From NCBI GenBank assembly GCA_902764915.1, contig CACWXY010000029.1, forward strand, positions 1 to 45,100: a stretch of 45,100 bases of DNA, read 5' to 3'. Under the pieces are notes generated by a model. It did no database searches. It saw nothing but the letters and a program-made list of their open reading frames with translations, and was not told the DNA's origin. The position numbers and the translations under genes are program-made. Source of the stretch: an uncultured Eubacteriales bacterium (GTDB lineage: Bacteria; Bacillota; Clostridia; Christensenellales; Aristaeellaceae). How positions within the stretch are numbered: the first letter of the stretch is position 1; every line of letters begins with the position of its first letter. Shown piece by piece: positions 8,432 to 17,487 of this stretch.

Positions 8432-10144
8432 TCAGTCACATGAAGCCTGCGATTCCCTGTAGGCGCGTGCGCTTTCCAGCATATGCCGCGCATGCGCACG
8501 TGCACTTTCATCCTCACCGTCTGCCCCTGCCAGCATACGTGCCACTTCCAAAACACGGCTTTCCGCATCGAGAGAATGCACCATGGTCTGGGTTCGTCCA
8601 TCCTTTTCATGCTTTTCCACCATCAGCGCATGATCCGCCATGGCAGCAATCTGCGGCAGATGTGTGACGCACAGTACCTGATGCGTTTTCGCAATCTTTG
8701 CCATTTTTTCCGCAACAACCTGTGCCATACGTCCTGATATGCCGGTATCAATCTCATCAAATACCATGCTCTCCACCCCGCCTCGGGCCGCTTCCAGTGA
8801 CTTCAGCGCCAGCATCAGACGCGACAGTTCACCACCGGAGGCAATCCGGGAAAGCGGTTTAACCGGTTCTCCTGGATTTGCGGAAATCATGAAACTCACC
8901 CGGTCTTCTCCATCCGGCTGCGGCAGCTGCCGCTTGGGCATTTCTTCAAAGGCCACCGTAAACACCGTCTTCCCCATCCCCAGGTCTGTAAGTTCCCTCA
9001 TCATCTGTTTCTCAAAACGCACGGCCAGCGCTTTCCTGCTTTCGGACAGTGCATGGGCTGCGCTGCGATAGGCAAGAAGCAGCTGCCTGTGTTCCTTCTG
9101 CGTCTCTTCCATGCGTGTATCAAGGGATGAAAACCGATCGTATTCCTCCTGCATGCTTTCCCGCGTCTTCAGAATGGATGGAATATCCCCGCCGTACTTT
9201 TTCTCCAGGCGCCGTATCATTTCCAGACGTGTATCCACCTTTTCCTGTCGCATCGGGTCAAAAGCGCCGTTTTCCAGAAGAGAAGCCAGTTCAAACCCTG
9301 CCTCCTCCAGTTCGAAATAAGCGCTTTCAAGCCTTGCATGAAGAGCGGAATACCCCGCATCCAGATCAGCGATCCCATACAGTGCATCCACCGCTGTCTT
9401 CAGACGCGGGATCAGCGCTTCCTCATCCCCGGAAGAGAGGATGGAATGCGCCACATTGACCGCATGAATAATCCGTCCGGAATGCCTGAGCTTTTCCTGT
9501 TCTTTCTGCAGCTTTTCCTCCTCGCCTGCAACCAGTCTGGCTTTTCGCAGTTCCTCCAGTCCCTTTTTCAGCTCTTCCATCCGGTACTGCTTCTTTTCAT
9601 TCTCCCGGACCAGATGCGTATACCGACGATGACAGTCCAGAAATGCTTCGCAGGCTTTGCGGGTCGCCTCCTGCAGTGCCTGATGAGCAGCATCCCCCGA
9701 GGCATCCAGAAACTGCATGTGGTATACAGGATCCATCAGAAAACGATGTTCATGCTGCCCATGTACATCCATGAGAAAACCGGACAGCTCCCGAAGGCTC
9801 GCCAGAGGAATCATCACGCCCTGTACCCGGCACACATTGCGGCCGCTTCGCTGGATTTCCCGGAAAACGGTGATTTCATCCGTTTCCTCCATGGCCTGAT
9901 CCGTCAGCCATTGCTGCACAGCCGTATTTCCGTTCACCGAAAAGACCGCTTCCACGCTGGCACGATCCGTTCCGTTCCGAATCAGATCACGGTCTGCCCG
10001 CCCGCCCAGAATCAGGTTCACCGCATCGACTACGATGGACTTGCCCGCTCCTGTCTCACCAGTCAGCGCACAGAGACCTTTCCCGAAATCAATGCGCAGT
10101 TCCTCGATCAGCGCAATATTATGAATCCAAAGCGATTGAATCAT
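8432..10144 (-). CDS. recN: DNA repair protein RecN
   Basis: An SMC-like ATPase of 570 aa that acts early in double-strand break repair. The Walker A motif GETGAGKS is at residues 30-37. A long charged coiled coil follows, then the C-terminal ABC signature SGGELSRLMLALK, the Walker B region MVFDEIDTGISG and the H-loop CVTHLPQIAAMADH. It is the last gene of the long leftward operon, directly after argR, the same order as ahrC-recN in Bacillus. A short hairpin (TGTGAC/GTCACA) after the stop lacks a T run. Confidence 0.97.
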   Translation of the reverse strand: MIQSLWIHNIALIEELRIDFGKGLCALTGETGAGKSIVVDAVNLILGGRADRDLIRNGTDRASVEAVFSVNGNTAVQQWLTDQAMEETDEITVFREIQRSGRNVCRVQGVMIPLASLRELSGFLMDVHGQHEHRFLMDPVYHMQFLDASGDAAHQALQEATRKACEAFLDCHRRYTHLVRENEKKQYRMEELKKGLEELRKARLVAGEEEKLQKEQEKLRHSGRIIHAVNVAHSILSSGDEEALIPRLKTAVDALYGIADLDAGYSALHARLESAYFELEEAGFELASLLENGAFDPMRQEKVDTRLEMIRRLEKKYGGDIPSILKTRESMQEEYDRFSSLDTRMEETQKEHRQLLLAYRSAAHALSESRKALAVRFEKQMMRELTDLGMGKTVFTVAFEEMPKRQLPQPDGEDRVSFMISANPGEPVKPLSRIASGGELSRLMLALKSLEAARGGVESMVFDEIDTGISGRMAQVVAEKMAKIAKTHQVLCVTHLPQIAAMADHALMVEKHEKDGRTQTMVHSLDAESRVLEVARMLAGADGEDESARAHARHMLESARAYRESQASCD

Positions 10145-10154
10145 GGTATCCCTC

Positions 10155-10655
10155 CTAACTCATCAGGTCTTGAAGGGAAGTAACCACTTTCTGTGCATCC
10201 CCACGGCTCTGCGTCACCACCATAATGGTATTGTCTCCTGCCAGTGTACCCACAATTTCGGGCCAGAGCATGGAGTCAATCGTCTCCGCCACAGGACTGG
10301 CAGAGCCTGACAGGGTTTTGATGACAACTATGTTCTCCGCAGCCATAACGGAAACAACGGACTCCGAAAAAATGCGATTGAGTTTTCCCGGAACATACTC
10401 GCCTTCTTTGGCAGCCTTGGGAAGCGCATAGATCATGCGCCCCTGGGGGGTAGCCACCTTAATCAGCCGCATTTCCTTGATATCACGCGATACCGTAGCC
10501 TGGGTCACACGAAAGCCATGGGCCATGAGTTCTTCCACAATCTCACTCTGCTTCTCCATGGGTTTGCGCTGTACAATCTCCCGAATAATTGCCTTGCGCT
10601 GCTTTTTGAGGGTCTGATCCACGCCCTCATCCGCGCCTCTGCGCACGTTTTCCAT
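10155..10655 (-). CDS. argR: Arginine repressor ArgR/AhrC
   Basis: A 166-aa transcription factor that senses L-arginine as a hexamer and controls arginine synthesis and catabolism. The N-terminal winged helix covers about residues 17-80 (QRKAIIREIVQ, VTQATVSRDIKEMRLIKV). The C-terminal oligomerisation/arginine-binding domain includes GTLAGDNTIMVV and the SGSASPVAETID segment. The ATG at 10655 is chosen because GAGGG lies 8 bases upstream. The open frame reads far upstream through nadK, but that part has no homology. Its start overlaps the nadK end region, so the two are likely co-translated. Confidence 0.95.
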   Translation of the reverse strand: MENVRRGADEGVDQTLKKQRKAIIREIVQRKPMEKQSEIVEELMAHGFRVTQATVSRDIKEMRLIKVATPQGRMIYALPKAAKEGEYVPGKLNRIFSESVVSVMAAENIVVIKTLSGSASPVAETIDSMLWPEIVGTLAGDNTIMVVTQSRGDAQKVVTSLQDLMS

Positions 10656-10659
10656 CTGT

Positions 10660-11493
10660 TCATCCCTCATTCCATCGGACAAGTTTATCCTCAACCGCTT
10701 CAAAGAAAGACGCTCCAGGGCTTCGGAGGAGACCAATGGTTTCCTCGCCGCCCGTGATCTGCACCCTGTCCCCTGCGCGCAGAAGACACTTGGTCCGTCC
10801 GTCCACCTGCAGGGTAATCTCCATTTCCGGATCTTCATACAGCACAATCTCCGCATGACTGTTCAGCGGCATCACAATCGGCCGGTACTGCAGCGCATGC
10901 GGACAGATCGCAGAAAAGACAAGACAGGATACCGCCGGCATGACCATGGGTCCACCGGCAGAAAGCGCATAACCGGTAGAGCCCGTTGGCGTGGCAAGGA
11001 TCACTCCGTCCGCCATGCTGCGGCATGCCAGCTGACCGTTCACATACAGCCGCGTATGGCAGAGCCGCGGAGAGGACAGGCGCAGAAGAGCACACTCATT
11101 CAGTCCCCAGTATTCGTTTTCCCCCACCTGCACGTGCAGCAGAGTACGCTCTTCTCTCTCCAGTGTCCCCGACAGAAGCGCATCCAGACCGACATGCATG
11201 TTTTCTTTTTCGCATCCTGTCAGAAACCCCTTCTGTCCAAGATTTATCCCGAATATCGGTGCATTCTCCCGCCGGGCATAGGGCACGCAGCGCAGCATGG
11301 TTCCGTCCCCGCCAAGGGAAAGAATCGCATCGAGAGTATCTGCACTCTCCCCTGTTCGGCTGCAGAGCCGTGAGGACAGATCCGTTTCAGTCAACACCCG
11401 CGCACCGCGGGATTCAAGATAACGCACGGCCTCTTCCGCTGTCTTCACAGCCTCCGGTCTGCCTGAGGCGAGCATCAGGCCAATCCGCTTCAT
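10660..11493 (-). CDS. nadK: NAD kinase
   Basis: Phosphorylates NAD to NADP in the cytoplasm. At 277 aa it is normal for the family. The diphosphate-binding motif GGDGTMLR is at residues 61-68, then GINLGQKGFLTGCE, the catalytic NECALLRL segment (usually NE/D) and TGSTGYALSAGGPM. It sits 17 bases after tlyA and just before argR, as in the widespread dxs-tlyA-nadK-argR-recN block. Confidence 0.96.
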   Translation of the reverse strand: MKRIGLMLASGRPEAVKTAEEAVRYLESRGARVLTETDLSSRLCSRTGESADTLDAILSLGGDGTMLRCVPYARRENAPIFGINLGQKGFLTGCEKENMHVGLDALLSGTLEREERTLLHVQVGENEYWGLNECALLRLSSPRLCHTRLYVNGQLACRSMADGVILATPTGSTGYALSAGGPMVMPAVSCLVFSAICPHALQYRPIVMPLNSHAEIVLYEDPEMEITLQVDGRTKCLLRAGDRVQITGGEETIGLLRSPGASFFEAVEDKLVRWNEG

Positions 11494-11510
11494 TGCTTTT
11501 CCCCCTGCTC

Positions 11511-12347
11511 TTACGGCTGCGCCGCGCCTGAAGGGAGCTGTCCCCGGCGCAGTGTTTCATGCGCAGCACTTACCACTTCATGAATCGCTGCTTCGTCAAT
11601 GCATTCCTCGCATCCCCGTATGATCCGTGCCAGGAATTCAATATTGCCTTTCGGTCCCGTGATCGGAGAGAAATCCAGGGCATTGATGGAAAGACCGCAG
11701 GAAAGGCAGAACGCGCGCACATTGCGAATCACCTCTTCATGGACCCGTGCTTCCCGCACAACACCGTTCTTCCCCACCTTTCCACGGCCAGCCTCAAACT
11801 GCGGCTTAATCAGGCAAAGCGCCACGCCTCCCTCGCCCATGATCGAAAACAGGACCGGCAGAATCAGTGTGATGGAGATAAACGAAACATCCATCACTGC
11901 CCGGTCTGGCAGCAAAGGGAACATATCCCGGGTCAGCGTTCTCGCATTGGTGCGCTCCATCAGCGTAACCCGCGCATCACTGCGAAGCTTCCAGTCGAAC
12001 TGACCGTAGCCAACGTCAATGGCATATACATGCCGTGCGCCATTCTGCAGACAGACATCCGTAAAACCGCCGGTCGCACAGCCCACATCCATGACTACAT
12101 GATCCTTCATGCTTTCCGAAAAAACCTTCAACGCTTTTTCCAGTTTCAGTCCGCCACGTCCCACATAGGGAATCGCCGGGGCACGCACACTGAGTTCCTC
12201 GGTATCCTCGACTGTCTCGGAAGGCTTGTTCACCCGGACCTCCCTGCGGTATACCTCTCCTGCCATGATTGCGCGCTGCGCCTTCTCACGGCTTTCACAC
12301 AGTCCGCGTTCAACCAATGCCAGGTCTACCCGTTTCTTCGCTGTCAC
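11511..12347 (-). CDS. tlyA: TlyA-type rRNA 2'-O-methyltransferase
   Basis: A 278-aa protein with an N-terminal S4 RNA-binding domain (KKRVDLALVERGLCESREKA, residues about 3-65) and a C-terminal FtsJ/RrmJ-like Rossmann methyltransferase with DVGCATGGFTDVCLQNGA and MDVSFISITLILP. In Mycobacterium, TlyA 2'-O-methylates C1409 of 16S and C1920 of 23S rRNA; Bacillus YqxC is the closest functional match. The start is a GTG at 12347 that overlaps the dxs stop (GTGA), with AAAGGG upstream. The older 'hemolysin A' label should not be taken as a toxin assignment. Confidence 0.93.
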   Translation of the reverse strand: MTAKKRVDLALVERGLCESREKAQRAIMAGEVYRREVRVNKPSETVEDTEELSVRAPAIPYVGRGGLKLEKALKVFSESMKDHVVMDVGCATGGFTDVCLQNGARHVYAIDVGYGQFDWKLRSDARVTLMERTNARTLTRDMFPLLPDRAVMDVSFISITLILPVLFSIMGEGGVALCLIKPQFEAGRGKVGKNGVVREARVHEEVIRNVRAFCLSCGLSINALDFSPITGPKGNIEFLARIIRGCEECIDEAAIHEVVSAAHETLRRGQLPSGAAQP

Positions 12348-14227
12348 GACCGTACGCCCTTTCGCTTTACCAATTTCTGTAGACTGACCCGAATGCGTTT
12401 CGCCATCTGTTCCGGCATCAGTCCCAGGTATTTCAGCAGCTGCTCCCGGGAACCATGCTGAACAAACTTGTCCTCCACTGCAAAGGAAATCTGCGGGAAT
12501 GGCAGGTGTTCTCTGGCGCAGAAAGCACTGACATAGCTCCCAAACCCCCCGGTAGCCACATGTTCTTCCATGGTATAGACAGGCTTCAGCGCGCATTCCA
12601 GAAGCAGGTCCTCATCCAGAGGCTTGACACTGGCACAGTTCACCACTTCGGCCTGCCAGCCCATGCCGGCAAGAATATCAGCTGTTTCCAGTGCGCTGTG
12701 CACCATGGAACCCACCGCCAGGATCGTCAGATCTGCGCCTTCCCGAAGGCGCTCCCATTTTCCGGGAACAAACGGGCGACTGGGGTAGCTGGCCTGTAGG
12801 TCCTGGCCCTCCCTTCCATACCGTATGACCACAGGGCCATCCTGGCGCACTGTCCATGCAAGCATCTGCTGCAGTTCACCGGTGTCACGGGGTGCCAGCA
12901 CTGTCAGTCCTGGCATCGGCAGCGTTTCTGCCAGGTCAAAGACCCCGTGATGGGTTTCCCCGTCATGACCGGAAAGCCCGGCCCGGTCCAGAAGCACGAC
13001 CACAGGCAGGTGCTGCATGCAGACATCATGCAGCATCTGATCATAGGCTCGCTGGAAAAAGGTGGCATAAACCGCAAAATAGGGACGGGCGCCGCCGGCT
13101 GCCAGGCCGGCCGCCATGGTCATGGCATGTTCCTCGGCTATGCCTACGTCCCATACTCTCTGCGGAAAGACCGCCTGCATCCGGGAAAGGCTGGTTCCCA
13201 GAAGCATAGCTGCAGTAATCGCCACGATTCTTTCATCCGACCGGGCCATTTCTGTCAGTGTATCTGCCATGACATCGCCAAAGCCCGGAAGCGCCGATGT
13301 ATTGCGGCTGTCCCCTGTCTCCACATAGAAAGGCGGTGTTCCATGGAATTTTTCCGGCTGTGCCTCCGCCTTGTCATAGCCGTGCCCTTTCTTTGTCAAT
13401 ACATGAATCACACAGGGACCGTCGCAGGAGGCTGCCAGCCGAAGCGTGTGCTCCATGCTCTGCATGTCATGCCCGTCAATCGGTCCGTAATACTGAAACC
13501 CCAGAGATGTGAAGAAGCCTTCGTCCACAAAGAGCGACTTAATAAAGCCTTTGGTCAGATGTACAAAGCGATAGACCTTGTTTCCCACCAGCGGAAGACG
13601 CGCCAGGTTGGACTTTACCTTCTGTTTGGTAGAGGTCCACCCCCGCGTAAGGCGCATGTCGGTCAGATGTCTTGCCAGTGCCCCCACATTCTGGTTAATC
13701 GACATTTCATTGTCATTGAGAATAACAATCAGCCTTGTCTTGCTTGACCCGGCATCATTGATGGCTTCATAGCACATGCCGCCCGTAAGCGCGCCGTCAC
13801 CCACCACGGCTATGCACTGATAATCCTCTCCCATCAGATCACGCGCCCGGGCAAGACCGAGTGCAGCTGAAATGGCCGTTGAGGCATGACCGGTTTCAAA
13901 TACGTCATACTCGCTCTCACTGCGCTTGGGAAAACCAGAGATACCGCCAAACGTGCGCAGAGATGAGAAAGTATGATTCCGGCCTGTAATCAGCTTATGT
14001 ACATAGCTCTGATGTCCCACGTCAAAGACAATCTTATCCCGGGGTGTATCAAAGACCCGGTGCAGTGCCAGAGTCAGTTCCACAATTCCCAGATTGGAAG
14101 CCAGATGTCCACCGCGCACGGAAACAGTTTCAATCAGCTCCTGCCGAATCTCACGTGCCAGTATTTCCATTTCTTCATAGGACATCCCCTTCAGGTCCTT
14201 CGGCGACCTGATCTGTGATAATTGCAT
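12344..14227 (-). CDS. dxs: 1-Deoxy-D-xylulose-5-phosphate synthase
   Basis: First enzyme of the MEP isoprenoid pathway, also supplying thiamine and pyridoxal precursors. It condenses pyruvate and glyceraldehyde 3-phosphate with thiamine diphosphate. The length is 627 aa. N-terminal GGHLASNLGIVELTLALH, the ThDP motif GDGALTGGMCYEAINDAG, the Glu-containing AEEHAMTMAAGLA and the C-terminal transketolase-like domain are all present. The ATG at 14227 is chosen because family homology begins at MQLSQIRSPKDL and GGGAG precedes it. This start lies 53 bases inside the end of the upstream DUF4870-like gene, an unusually long overlap. Confidence 0.97.
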   Translation of the reverse strand: MQLSQIRSPKDLKGMSYEEMEILAREIRQELIETVSVRGGHLASNLGIVELTLALHRVFDTPRDKIVFDVGHQSYVHKLITGRNHTFSSLRTFGGISGFPKRSESEYDVFETGHASTAISAALGLARARDLMGEDYQCIAVVGDGALTGGMCYEAINDAGSSKTRLIVILNDNEMSINQNVGALARHLTDMRLTRGWTSTKQKVKSNLARLPLVGNKVYRFVHLTKGFIKSLFVDEGFFTSLGFQYYGPIDGHDMQSMEHTLRLAASCDGPCVIHVLTKKGHGYDKAEAQPEKFHGTPPFYVETGDSRNTSALPGFGDVMADTLTEMARSDERIVAITAAMLLGTSLSRMQAVFPQRVWDVGIAEEHAMTMAAGLAAGGARPYFAVYATFFQRAYDQMLHDVCMQHLPVVVLLDRAGLSGHDGETHHGVFDLAETLPMPGLTVLAPRDTGELQQMLAWTVRQDGPVVIRYGREGQDLQASYPSRPFVPGKWERLREGADLTILAVGSMVHSALETADILAGMGWQAEVVNCASVKPLDEDLLLECALKPVYTMEEHVATGGFGSYVSAFCAREHLPFPQISFAVEDKFVQHGSREQLLKYLGLMPEQMAKRIRVSLQKLVKRKGVRS

Positions 14228-14648
14228 CCGTACGTTCTCCCTTATCTCCCCGGAAAAGCCATTTTTCCAGGATAATCCCCCCGACCAGCGGAAGCGAATA
14301 CACATGCCCCTGATAAGCCGCGTACATGAGCTGTATACGCGATGCGACCAGAAGAAGAAAGAGCAGAAGATAAAGCGTCCACAGGGTAAATGTCGCCACC
14401 ACGCCCAGGAAAGGAATCCCCGAAACCAGCTTTGCAAGCACGATAAGGAGAACCGTTCCCACAGCCTGGACAGTGCCGAGAAACACGGACTGAAGAGCGC
14501 AGGCGCGGATAAGTGGCTTCTGCGGCTCCGCCAGCACAAAGAATAATCCCAGCGGCGACGCCAGAGCACCCAGAAAAGCAAAGACTCTGTCTTCCGGTCT
14601 GCTCACCGCATCTGTGCCTTGACGCCTCCGCTTTTTCCGCTCGTTCAT
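14175..14648 (-). CDS. DUF4870-like small membrane protein
   Basis: A 157-aa protein with a basic N-terminal stretch (NERKKRRRQ) followed by three or four hydrophobic segments between about residues 22 and 110 and a soluble acidic C terminus. The layout and the LSPLGLFF-like first segment (here LASPLGLFFVLAEPQKPLIR) followed by ACALQSVFLG fit the DUF4870/TIC20-like family, whose function is unknown. It lies 19 bases after ddl, and its last 53 bases overlap dxs, so it is likely co-translated with isoprenoid synthesis. Family call is moderate; function is not assigned. Confidence 0.75.
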   Translation of the reverse strand: MNERKKRRRQGTDAVSRPEDRVFAFLGALASPLGLFFVLAEPQKPLIRACALQSVFLGTVQAVGTVLLIVLAKLVSGIPFLGVVATFTLWTLYLLLFLLLVASRIQLMYAAYQGHVYSLPLVGGIILEKWLFRGDKGERTDAIITDQVAEGPEGDVL

Positions 14649-14667
14649 CTGATGGTTCCCCTTTTTT

Positions 14668-15885
14668 TCAGCGCTTGATTCCCTTGCTGCCTTTGCTGCC
14701 TTTGCTCCCCAGGCTTACACTGGAGAGAATATCAGAGGTATAGGCATACTGGGATGCGCGCTTATCCTCGAAAGCCCGGCGCGCTTCCTCCACCAGACGG
14801 TCAATCATCGCGGTATATTTCAATCCAGTGGCTTCCCAGAGGTAAAACGCCATGGACCCCGGAATCGTATTGATTTCCGTGATATAGATGTTCTCGCTTT
14901 CCCGATCAAACATATAATCCACGCGTACCACACCCTTGCAGTCAAGCAGCCTGAATATCTTAACAGACAGCTCCCGGATCCGGGTTGCAAGGCTTTCCTC
15001 AATCGGTGCGGGGAGGACTCGATGCAGGCTTGCCATTCCCTTGCTGCCACCCTCGGAACCCAGGTATTTTTCAAAGAAGCTCAGCATTTCCTCGCCGCTT
15101 CCCACGATAGGCATTTCAATGGCAGAAGCTTCCACATGATCGTCATACCCAAGCACGGAACAGTTGAGTTCCAGCGGCTTATCCAGTCCTTTTTCCACCA
15201 GTACACGACGGTCATAGGACAGCGCCAGTTCCATGGCATTTTCCAGCTCGGTGCGGTTTGCCGCACGGCTGACGCCGATGGAAGACCCCAGATTGGCCGG
15301 TTTTACAAATACGGGGTAAGGCAGCAGCTCTTCCATTTCCGCAATAGCCTGCTCCTTTTCCGCTTCCCAGCGTCTCCTTGTCATGCTCACGCCCGGAAGC
15401 ACCGGAAGCCCGGCTCCCCGAAAGCACTGCTTCATCAGAATCTTGTCCATGCCGATGGCGGAACCGACCACGCCCGTCGAAGCATAAGGGATCCCTGCCA
15501 GTTCCAGCAGCCCCTGCAGTGTTCCGTCCTCACCGTTCAGACCGTGAAGAACCGGGATCACCACATCCAGTCTTGCCGCTATCACCTGCTCCATCCGATG
15601 CAGGAATCCTTTGCCGGGGCGCATGGCCAGAATCGCCCGGCTTCCGGTTGTTACATCAAGCATCACGCGTTCAATCCCGTTTCCCTCTCCCGGGAAATGC
15701 TGGAACGTGCGGATATCACGCAGTTTTTCTCCCGTATACCATACCCCATGTTCATCAATATATACAGGAATCACGTCATACCGGTCCGTATCCACATAGT
15801 TCATCAGCTGAATGGCACTGATGATGGATACTTCCCGCTCGCAGGAGCGGCTTCCAAAAATAACGCCGAGTTGGATTTTTTCCAT
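14668..15885 (-). CDS. ddl: D-alanine--D-alanine ligase
   Basis: ATP-grasp enzyme that makes the D-Ala-D-Ala dipeptide for peptidoglycan. At 405 aa it is somewhat longer than the usual 300-370 aa. The N-terminal GVIFGSRSCEREVSIISA, central PVLHGLNGEDGTLQGLLE, ATP-grasp VFVKPANLGSSIGVS and C-terminal EINTIPGSM Mg/phosphate motif are intact. The C terminus ends in a GSKGSKGSKG stretch encoded by tandem 9-base units, not a usual family feature. It lies between murF and dxs. MurF, which uses its product, is the gene just upstream, so the two steps are co-transcribed. Confidence 0.96.
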   Translation of the reverse strand: MEKIQLGVIFGSRSCEREVSIISAIQLMNYVDTDRYDVIPVYIDEHGVWYTGEKLRDIRTFQHFPGEGNGIERVMLDVTTGSRAILAMRPGKGFLHRMEQVIAARLDVVIPVLHGLNGEDGTLQGLLELAGIPYASTGVVGSAIGMDKILMKQCFRGAGLPVLPGVSMTRRRWEAEKEQAIAEMEELLPYPVFVKPANLGSSIGVSRAANRTELENAMELALSYDRRVLVEKGLDKPLELNCSVLGYDDHVEASAIEMPIVGSGEEMLSFFEKYLGSEGGSKGMASLHRVLPAPIEESLATRIRELSVKIFRLLDCKGVVRVDYMFDRESENIYITEINTIPGSMAFYLWEATGLKYTAMIDRLVEEARRAFEDKRASQYAYTSDILSSVSLGSKGSKGSKGIKR

Positions 15886-15897
15886 ATCTGCATCCTC

Positions 15898-17487
15898 TTA
15901 CTCTTCTGAATAATTGTCCGGAAGATCGTTTTCAAACAGGACAGTATCACCGCGGTGCAGCAGCTTGTGCAGCTGCGCAGTCGCTTCTTCCAGGCTTTTG
16001 ACCGTATAGATCGCATTTTCCGGGAATCCCTTGGCCAGCAGTCCTTCCCGAATCGGCGCCGTATGCTTCGGTCCGACCAGAATGGCAGTATCCACACATT
16101 GTGCCATATGTTCGCCAAACGCACGATTGAACTGTTTTTCCTCGTTTCCCAGTTCCACCATACCGGGGGTCACAATCAGGCGATGCGGCGGGAACGCGGC
16201 AATAACGTCCAGCGCCGCACGGCTGCCGGCCGGATTGGAATTAAAGGCATCATCGATCATGGTAACACCTCCGGCCATCGAGCGAAGCTCCAGTCGATGC
16301 TCGACACTGCGAAGCTTGCCAATACCCCGGGCAATCTCCGGAAGCGTCATCTGCAGCCGAAGGCAGACTGCCGCCGCCAGAAGGATGTTCTTGATGCTGT
16401 GCTCGCCAAGAAGGGGCGTCTCACACGCAACACGTGCTTCCCTTGTACAAAGTGTAAACCGCGATCCGCGGGGAGAAACCGTAATATCCTCCGCCCACAC
16501 ATCATCACGCTGACTGTGCAGGCCTGTGAGAATCTTCTCCTTCTGCGTCTTTTCGTACAGTTCCAGGCAGATCCCGTCATCATCCGAAAAAACAGCCGTT
16601 CCGTCCTGCGGCAGAGCCTCCACCAGTTCATACTTGGTATCCCGTATCCGCTCGATTGTCCTGAAAGTATCCAGGTGCTGCGGCCCTACACTGGTCAGCA
16701 CCCCGATTCGGGGATGAACCAGCCGGCACAGTTCGCGGATATCACCCACATGACGCGCTCCCATTTCTGCCACAAAGACTTCATGGGATGGTGTAAGCCT
16801 CGTGCGGATGACCTTGGTCACCCCCATCGGCGTATTGAAACTGGAGGGCGTAATCAATGTCTGGTAATGCTCCGACAGCAGTGTCCCCAGAATAAACTTT
16901 ACACTGGTCTTGCCATAGCTTCCGGTAATACCCACCCTGATCAGGTCCGGACGTGCCTTCAGGATACGCTGTGCATCCCGGAAATACATCTCGGATATTC
17001 CCTTCTCCACAGGAAGTGCAGCCAGCCCGGCTAGCGCGGTGGTCAGCGGCAGAAATGCGGGAAGCGCAGTAAACATGATTGCACGAAGAGCAGGCGGTGC
17101 CAGCAGAAGCATCAGTATGCCCAGCAGTGCATGCACAAATGCACTGGCACCCATAAGCCGCTTGACCCGCGCTGTTATGCCAAAAGGTTTCTTGGCTTTT
17201 CGTGCCCGAAGCTTCTGCATGATAAGAAAACCTGCTGTCAGCGGGCACAGCAGTGCTATCACTGCCAGCCACGCAGTCGCTCCGGCAGCAAAAAAGAGCA
17301 GGCAGGGAATAAGCTGACACAGCGCCAGGCACAGCCCCGGGCGCACAGCACGCTCCCATGTGCGCTTCAGAGTACGAAAGTATCCAGGCAGCTGATAGCT
17401 TTCCAGCTGATAGTCATGCAGAAGCGCGCGGCTGGCCATTACACATCCGCCGCTTATTCCCAGAATCCAAGATATCCAGAAAATCAT
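15898..17487 (-). CDS. murF: Membrane-anchored MurF-type ligase
   Basis: Predicted to add D-Ala-D-Ala to UDP-MurNAc-tripeptide. The Mur ligase core begins near residue 180, with P-loop GITGSYGKTS at 186-195, the NTPMGVT segment, VFVAEMGARHVGDI, TSVGPQHLDTF, and then the C-terminal ligase domain with DDAFNSNPAGSRAAL and TPGMVELG. Residues 1-175 are not the usual MurF uridine-binding domain. They hold several hydrophobic segments (about 1-20, 50-90, 113-160), so the enzyme should be membrane-bound. It overlaps the upstream hydrolase by 4 bases and precedes ddl. Substrate is inferred from motifs and context; another Mur-ligase-like role is possible because the UDP-substrate domain is missing. 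Confidence 0.85.
   Translation of the reverse strand: MIFWISWILGISGGCVMASRALLHDYQLESYQLPGYFRTLKRTWERAVRPGLCLALCQLIPCLLFFAAGATAWLAVIALLCPLTAGFLIMQKLRARKAKKPFGITARVKRLMGASAFVHALLGILMLLLAPPALRAIMFTALPAFLPLTTALAGLAALPVEKGISEMYFRDAQRILKARPDLIRVGITGSYGKTSVKFILGTLLSEHYQTLITPSSFNTPMGVTKVIRTRLTPSHEVFVAEMGARHVGDIRELCRLVHPRIGVLTSVGPQHLDTFRTIERIRDTKYELVEALPQDGTAVFSDDDGICLELYEKTQKEKILTGLHSQRDDVWAEDITVSPRGSRFTLCTREARVACETPLLGEHSIKNILLAAAVCLRLQMTLPEIARGIGKLRSVEHRLELRSMAGGVTMIDDAFNSNPAGSRAALDVIAAFPPHRLIVTPGMVELGNEEKQFNRAFGEHMAQCVDTAILVGPKHTAPIREGLLAKGFPENAIYTVKSLEEATAQLHKLLHRGDTVLFENDLPDNYSEE

Noticed and set aside
11511..12347. Toxin (hemolysin A) for TlyA
   Set aside because: The S4 plus FtsJ-like methyltransferase layout and operon position point to rRNA modification.
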